Assembly: GCA_910589185.1 (NCBI GenBank)
Contig: CAJUSU010000039.1
Coordinates: 1-7,535 of the forward strand
Reading direction: 5' to 3'
Origin: an uncultured Clostridia bacterium
GTDB lineage: Bacteria; Bacillota; Clostridia; TANB77; CAG-508
Length of the DNA stretch: 7,535 bases
In this document: positions 5,235 to 7,535 of the stretch, one piece after another
Layout: each line of letters opens with the position of its first letter
How positions within the stretch are numbered: the stretch's first letter is position 1
Notes under the pieces: model-generated
The model's input: only the letters and a program-made list of their open reading frames with translations
Databases searched by the model: none
Told to the model about the DNA's origin: nothing
Made by a program: the position numbers and the translations under genes

Positions 5235-6497
5235 TTAAATAAAATTTCTTTCATCTTTTGGATTTCTTTGGCTTTTTTCATTCAATTGTTGTAAAGATTT
5301 TCTTCGTTCTTCTTGTATTTTAATTTCTTCTTGGACCTTATCTAATATGTCTTCACATTCCTTAGATCGAAAAGAATCCCCACAAAAATGGTTTGTATTT
5401 TCGGAATCACTTGGCAGCAAAGTAATTCTACCTATAAAAGAATTATTTTGACCAGCCTCTTGTAATAGTGCTTCATAAATCGCCAAAAATTCTTCTTTAT
5501 TTTCTTCCATTATATTAACTGGATTTCCAATCATTGGTAATTCCACATAAGAAGTTCGCACTTTATTCTCTACATTTCTCTTATCCCAAGATTGAATCTC
5601 CCATAAAGCAGACTTCCTATCTTCAAACAAAATAACTGGACTAAACTTAGTGAGTTCAAGTGAATTTTGCTTTCTGTAAGATGATTGAGTATCATCTAAG
5701 CTTTCATGTCTGCTTAAATTTCCTGCTTCCAATAATCTTTGATTGCTTATTCTAAATTTTGCAAAAAAACTATTGAATCTTTCTGCTACTTTCCTCATCA
5801 AATTTTCTTTCGGTAATTTAGGAACATGTTTCATATTGGCTTTTATATGTCCATTAATAGTATTAATCAAATCTTGGTTAGCTAAAGTGGTACATACTCT
5901 ATTGCTTAATTTATTTTCATACATTTTTCCTCGAAGTTGCTCATCTGCTTTTAAACATCTTCCCATTGTTCTAGCAGTTAAAGTATCAGCTTTAACATTA
6001 GTCATATCCCAGTTATACCAATTTCCGCCTAACTTTACTTCATTCCAAGCATGAGTTTCACTTGATACTACTTCTGCTTCAATTCCATGCATCACTAGAG
6101 CCATTTTTGTAATAAGTGCATAGCCAGAGCAAACACATCTCCCTTTTAGTAATCCCTCCACAAAATTTCTTCCATTGCCAATATTTCTACTTTTTGTCTT
6201 TTCATAAGCATAACTAATATTTTTCCTAATTGCTAAAGTTATTTTAGCAAATTTTTCTTCTTCAGAATCCAAAGAATTTACAGCAGATGTTAATATCTCT
6301 AAAGCATTTCTTAATTTGCCTAAAGTATCTAAGTCAATATACACCTCTGGTTCTTCCACTAAAAATATTTTTATATTCTCTTTTGCAATTCCTCTTTCTT
6401 CACATTCTAAAATGTATTTATCTAAATCTACAAAAAGGTCTGTACATTCTAGTATTGCACTATTACTAGTAAAATTCTTTTGTAAAACTTTTCCCAT
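5235..6497 (-). CDS. Transglutaminase-like (papain-fold) protein with unassigned C-terminal region
   Basis: Residues about 78-170 carry a transglutaminase-like core: SEEEKFAKITLAIRKNISYAYE leads to GRCVCSGYALITKMAL (C123 the likely nucleophile), SSETHAWNEVKL (H149) and NWYNWDMT (D164), the family's Cys-His-Asp triad in the usual spacing. Such domains act as proteases, amidases or cross-linking enzymes. The substrate here is unknown. There is no signal peptide or membrane segment, so it appears cytoplasmic, whereas many bacterial members are secreted or membrane-bound. Residues about 185-420 match nothing I recognise: a basic helical stretch (about 223-255), a segment with SPVILFEDRKSALWEIQSW (286-304), and a charged, likely coiled-coil tail (about 378-415) rich in Glu, Lys and Gln. 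The ATG at 6497 has AGGA about 6 nt upstream and its own promoter. Dut follows after 70 bp. Confidence 0.85.
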   Translation of the reverse strand: MGKVLQKNFTSNSAILECTDLFVDLDKYILECEERGIAKENIKIFLVEEPEVYIDLDTLGKLRNALEILTSAVNSLDSEEEKFAKITLAIRKNISYAYEKTKSRNIGNGRNFVEGLLKGRCVCSGYALITKMALVMHGIEAEVVSSETHAWNEVKLGGNWYNWDMTNVKADTLTARTMGRCLKADEQLRGKMYENKLSNRVCTTLANQDLINTINGHIKANMKHVPKLPKENLMRKVAERFNSFFAKFRISNQRLLEAGNLSRHESLDDTQSSYRKQNSLELTKFSPVILFEDRKSALWEIQSWDKRNVENKVRTSYVELPMIGNPVNIMEENKEEFLAIYEALLQEAGQNNSFIGRITLLPSDSENTNHFCGDSFRSKECEDILDKVQEEIKIQEERRKSLQQLNEKSQRNPKDERNFI

Positions 6498-6534
6498 TTT
6501 TCATCCTATCTATATTTATATTATTAATATATTC

Positions 6535-6563
6535 ATTATACTTAATTTTTCTTTAGTTGACAA
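6535..6563 (-). promoter_or_regulatory. Sigma-A promoter of the transglutaminase-like gene
   Basis: TTGTCA (6563-6558), a 17-bp spacer and TATAAT (6540-6535) on the minus strand match 11 of 12 consensus bases. The start is expected near 6528, with a leader of about 31 nt. It sits just downstream of the terminator of the preceding gene, marking a new transcription unit. Confidence 0.87.
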
Positions 6564-6596
6564 GATGTTATTAAAAAACCTAATTGCATTGAATAG

Positions 6597-6628
6597 AAAA
6601 AAATGACATAGATTGTTATTCTATGTCA
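6597..6628 (-). terminator. Rho-independent terminator of the Big2/DUF6273 gene
   Basis: A perfect 9-bp stem TGACATAGA/TCTATGTCA with a 7-nt loop is followed on the minus strand by seven Ts (6603-6597). It starts 12 bp after the stop codon at 6640. This is a textbook intrinsic terminator. Confidence 0.92.
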
Positions 6629-6639
6629 CTCTTTCTATT

Positions 6640-7535
6640 CTAGATGCAAAATCCTGGAGCAACAGTACTATTATATTTGGCGCCAGTGTGATTTGCAACA
6701 CTACCACTAGCATTGACATTGCAAAAATCATTTCCACTTGCATAATAAGGTGAACGAAGCCACCAACTATATGCACTTCCTAATGTCTCAGACGTCTTCT
6801 TTGTACGCTCACTGCTTAGTGAGTTCCACGACGCTGATATTCCTTGATAATACTTATACTGGCTTCCCTCTGATGTAATTGCATATGCATAATATCCACT
6901 TTGATATCCATTATTTACTATCTCACTTGCTGCTAATAACCATAAATAATCATTACATGTTGTTACACTACTTGCACTATTATATGTTGCAATATACTTC
7001 TTCTTTACCTGTTTAATATATGCTTTATTGCTTAGTTTTTCCTTTCCATCTGTTCCATTTAAGAATGTTCTCATAGCTGTTGATGCCCATCCCCCTGAAT
7101 TGGTATTACTACTACTATTCATCGGCTTTTGTGTTGATCCCGTCATAAAATCTAAAACTTCGAAACTAATACTTGCTTTTGTGTGACTTCCTCCATACAC
7201 TCCTGTATTTACTAAATCGTCATGTTTGAATCCTAATACCCTTACTCTTCTTTCTTCTCCATTGTACTTTACTTTATAAATTCCACCTACACTTATTTCA
7301 TATCGTTCTCCATTTGCTGTATATCCTGTCGCTTTTGTTGAACTACTATTTATACTGCTATCCTTTGCTATTGCTGTTGCTATTCTATTCATCGTCGCCC
7401 AACTTGCATCATCTGAACCTATTGTAACTGGTGTTGGATCTTGTACTGTTATGCTACAGGTAGCTGATTTATTGCTTCCGTCTGCTGTCTTTACTGTGAT
7501 TGTTACGTTTCCTGCTTTTACTCCTGTTACTACTC
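6640..7535 (-). CDS. Surface-type protein: end of a Big2 Ig-like domain plus DUF6273 (C-terminal part only)
   Basis: The frame is open from the stop at 6640 to the window edge, so this is the last 297 residues of a longer protein; the ATG at 7392 is an internal Met. Visible residues 1-33 (VTGVKAGNVTITVKTADGS... CSITVQDP) are the end of a bacterial Ig-like Big2 domain, usual in extracellular proteins. After a linker the DUF6273 domain follows, with YKVKYNGEERRVRVLGF, GGWASTAMRTFLNG, NDYLWLLAASEI, YSWWLRSP and the terminal VAPGFCI. DUF6273 resembles the C-type-lectin/formylglycine-enzyme-like fold by its WWLRSP...PGF pattern; its function is not established. Residues are Ser/Asn/Tyr/Thr-rich, as in exported adhesion or binding modules. 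There is no C-terminal anchor (no LPXTG or membrane helix), so any anchor or signal peptide must be N-terminal, outside the window. It is closed by a strong terminator. Confidence 0.85.
   Translation of the reverse strand, partial: VVTGVKAGNVTITVKTADGSNKSATCSITVQDPTPVTIGSDDASWATMNRIATAIAKDSSINSSSTKATGYTANGERYEISVGGIYKVKYNGEERRVRVLGFKHDDLVNTGVYGGSHTKASISFEVLDFMTGSTQKPMNSSSNTNSGGWASTAMRTFLNGTDGKEKLSNKAYIKQVKKKYIATYNSASSVTTCNDYLWLLAASEIVNNGYQSGYYAYAITSEGSQYKYYQGISASWNSLSSERTKKTSETLGSAYSWWLRSPYYASGNDFCNVNASGSVANHTGAKYNSTVAPGFCI

Noticed and set aside
6316..6606. Plus-strand 96-codon frame over the start of the transglutaminase-like gene
   Set aside because: It overlaps the gene's N-terminus and its clear promoter on the minus strand and has no initiation signal.
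7390..7392. ATG as start of a complete 250-residue DUF6273 protein
   Set aside because: The frame stays open upstream to the window edge and encodes the end of a Big2 domain; no ribosome binding site or promoter precedes this ATG.

Overview
The window is a compact, AT-rich piece of chromosome from a low-GC Firmicute, most likely an uncultured or gut-type member of the Clostridia. The evidence is the primase/primary-sigma gene pair dnaG-rpoD, a clostridial CarD-family RNA polymerase regulator starting MFNVGDKIVYPMHGAG, strong AGGAGG ribosome binding sites, near-consensus vegetative promoters, and a secreted-type Big2/DUF6273 protein of the sort common in gut Clostridia. I cannot name the genus from sequence alone. 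Every supported gene lies on the minus strand, so transcription runs from high to low coordinates.

In transcription order: (1) 7535-6640, the C-terminal 297 residues of a larger surface-type protein (end of a Big2 Ig-like domain, then a DUF6273 domain), closed by a textbook terminator. (2) 6497-5235, a 420-residue cytoplasmic-looking transglutaminase-like protein with an intact Cys-His-Asp triad and an unrecognised C-terminal half, with its own promoter. (3) 5164-4703, dUTPase (dut), with an extended -10 promoter. (4) 4509-3931, CarD-like regulator, with a strong promoter and a terminator; the correct start is the second ATG, not the first. (5) A 254-bp non-coding gap holding a 55-bp nested palindrome that looks like a REP/MITE-type element, a candidate dnaG promoter and repeats in the dnaG leader. 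(6) 3676-1892, dnaG (TTG start), directly coupled to (7) 1880-615, rpoD/sigA. (8) 489-193, an unrecognised 98-residue protein with its own strong promoter and a terminator. (9) 51-1, the 5' two thirds of an elongator tRNA-Met gene with a perfect consensus promoter.

The central block is core information processing: dUTPase keeps uracil out of DNA, DnaG primes replication, RpoD is the housekeeping sigma factor, and CarD stabilises promoter complexes made by RNA polymerase with that sigma. The promoters found here (hexamers spaced 17 bp with TATAAT) are the type such a sigma recognises. The flanking genes (transglutaminase-like, DUF6273, 98-residue protein) are accessory or unknown. No gap exceeds about 254 bp, and there are no CRISPR arrays, transposase genes or rRNAs. 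I do not see a clear new multi-gene system. The best second-look items are the nested palindrome, the unassigned C-terminal half of the transglutaminase-like protein, the orphan 98-residue gene, the weak translation-start region of dnaG, and the possibility that the DUF6273 C-terminus is a diversified binding surface.
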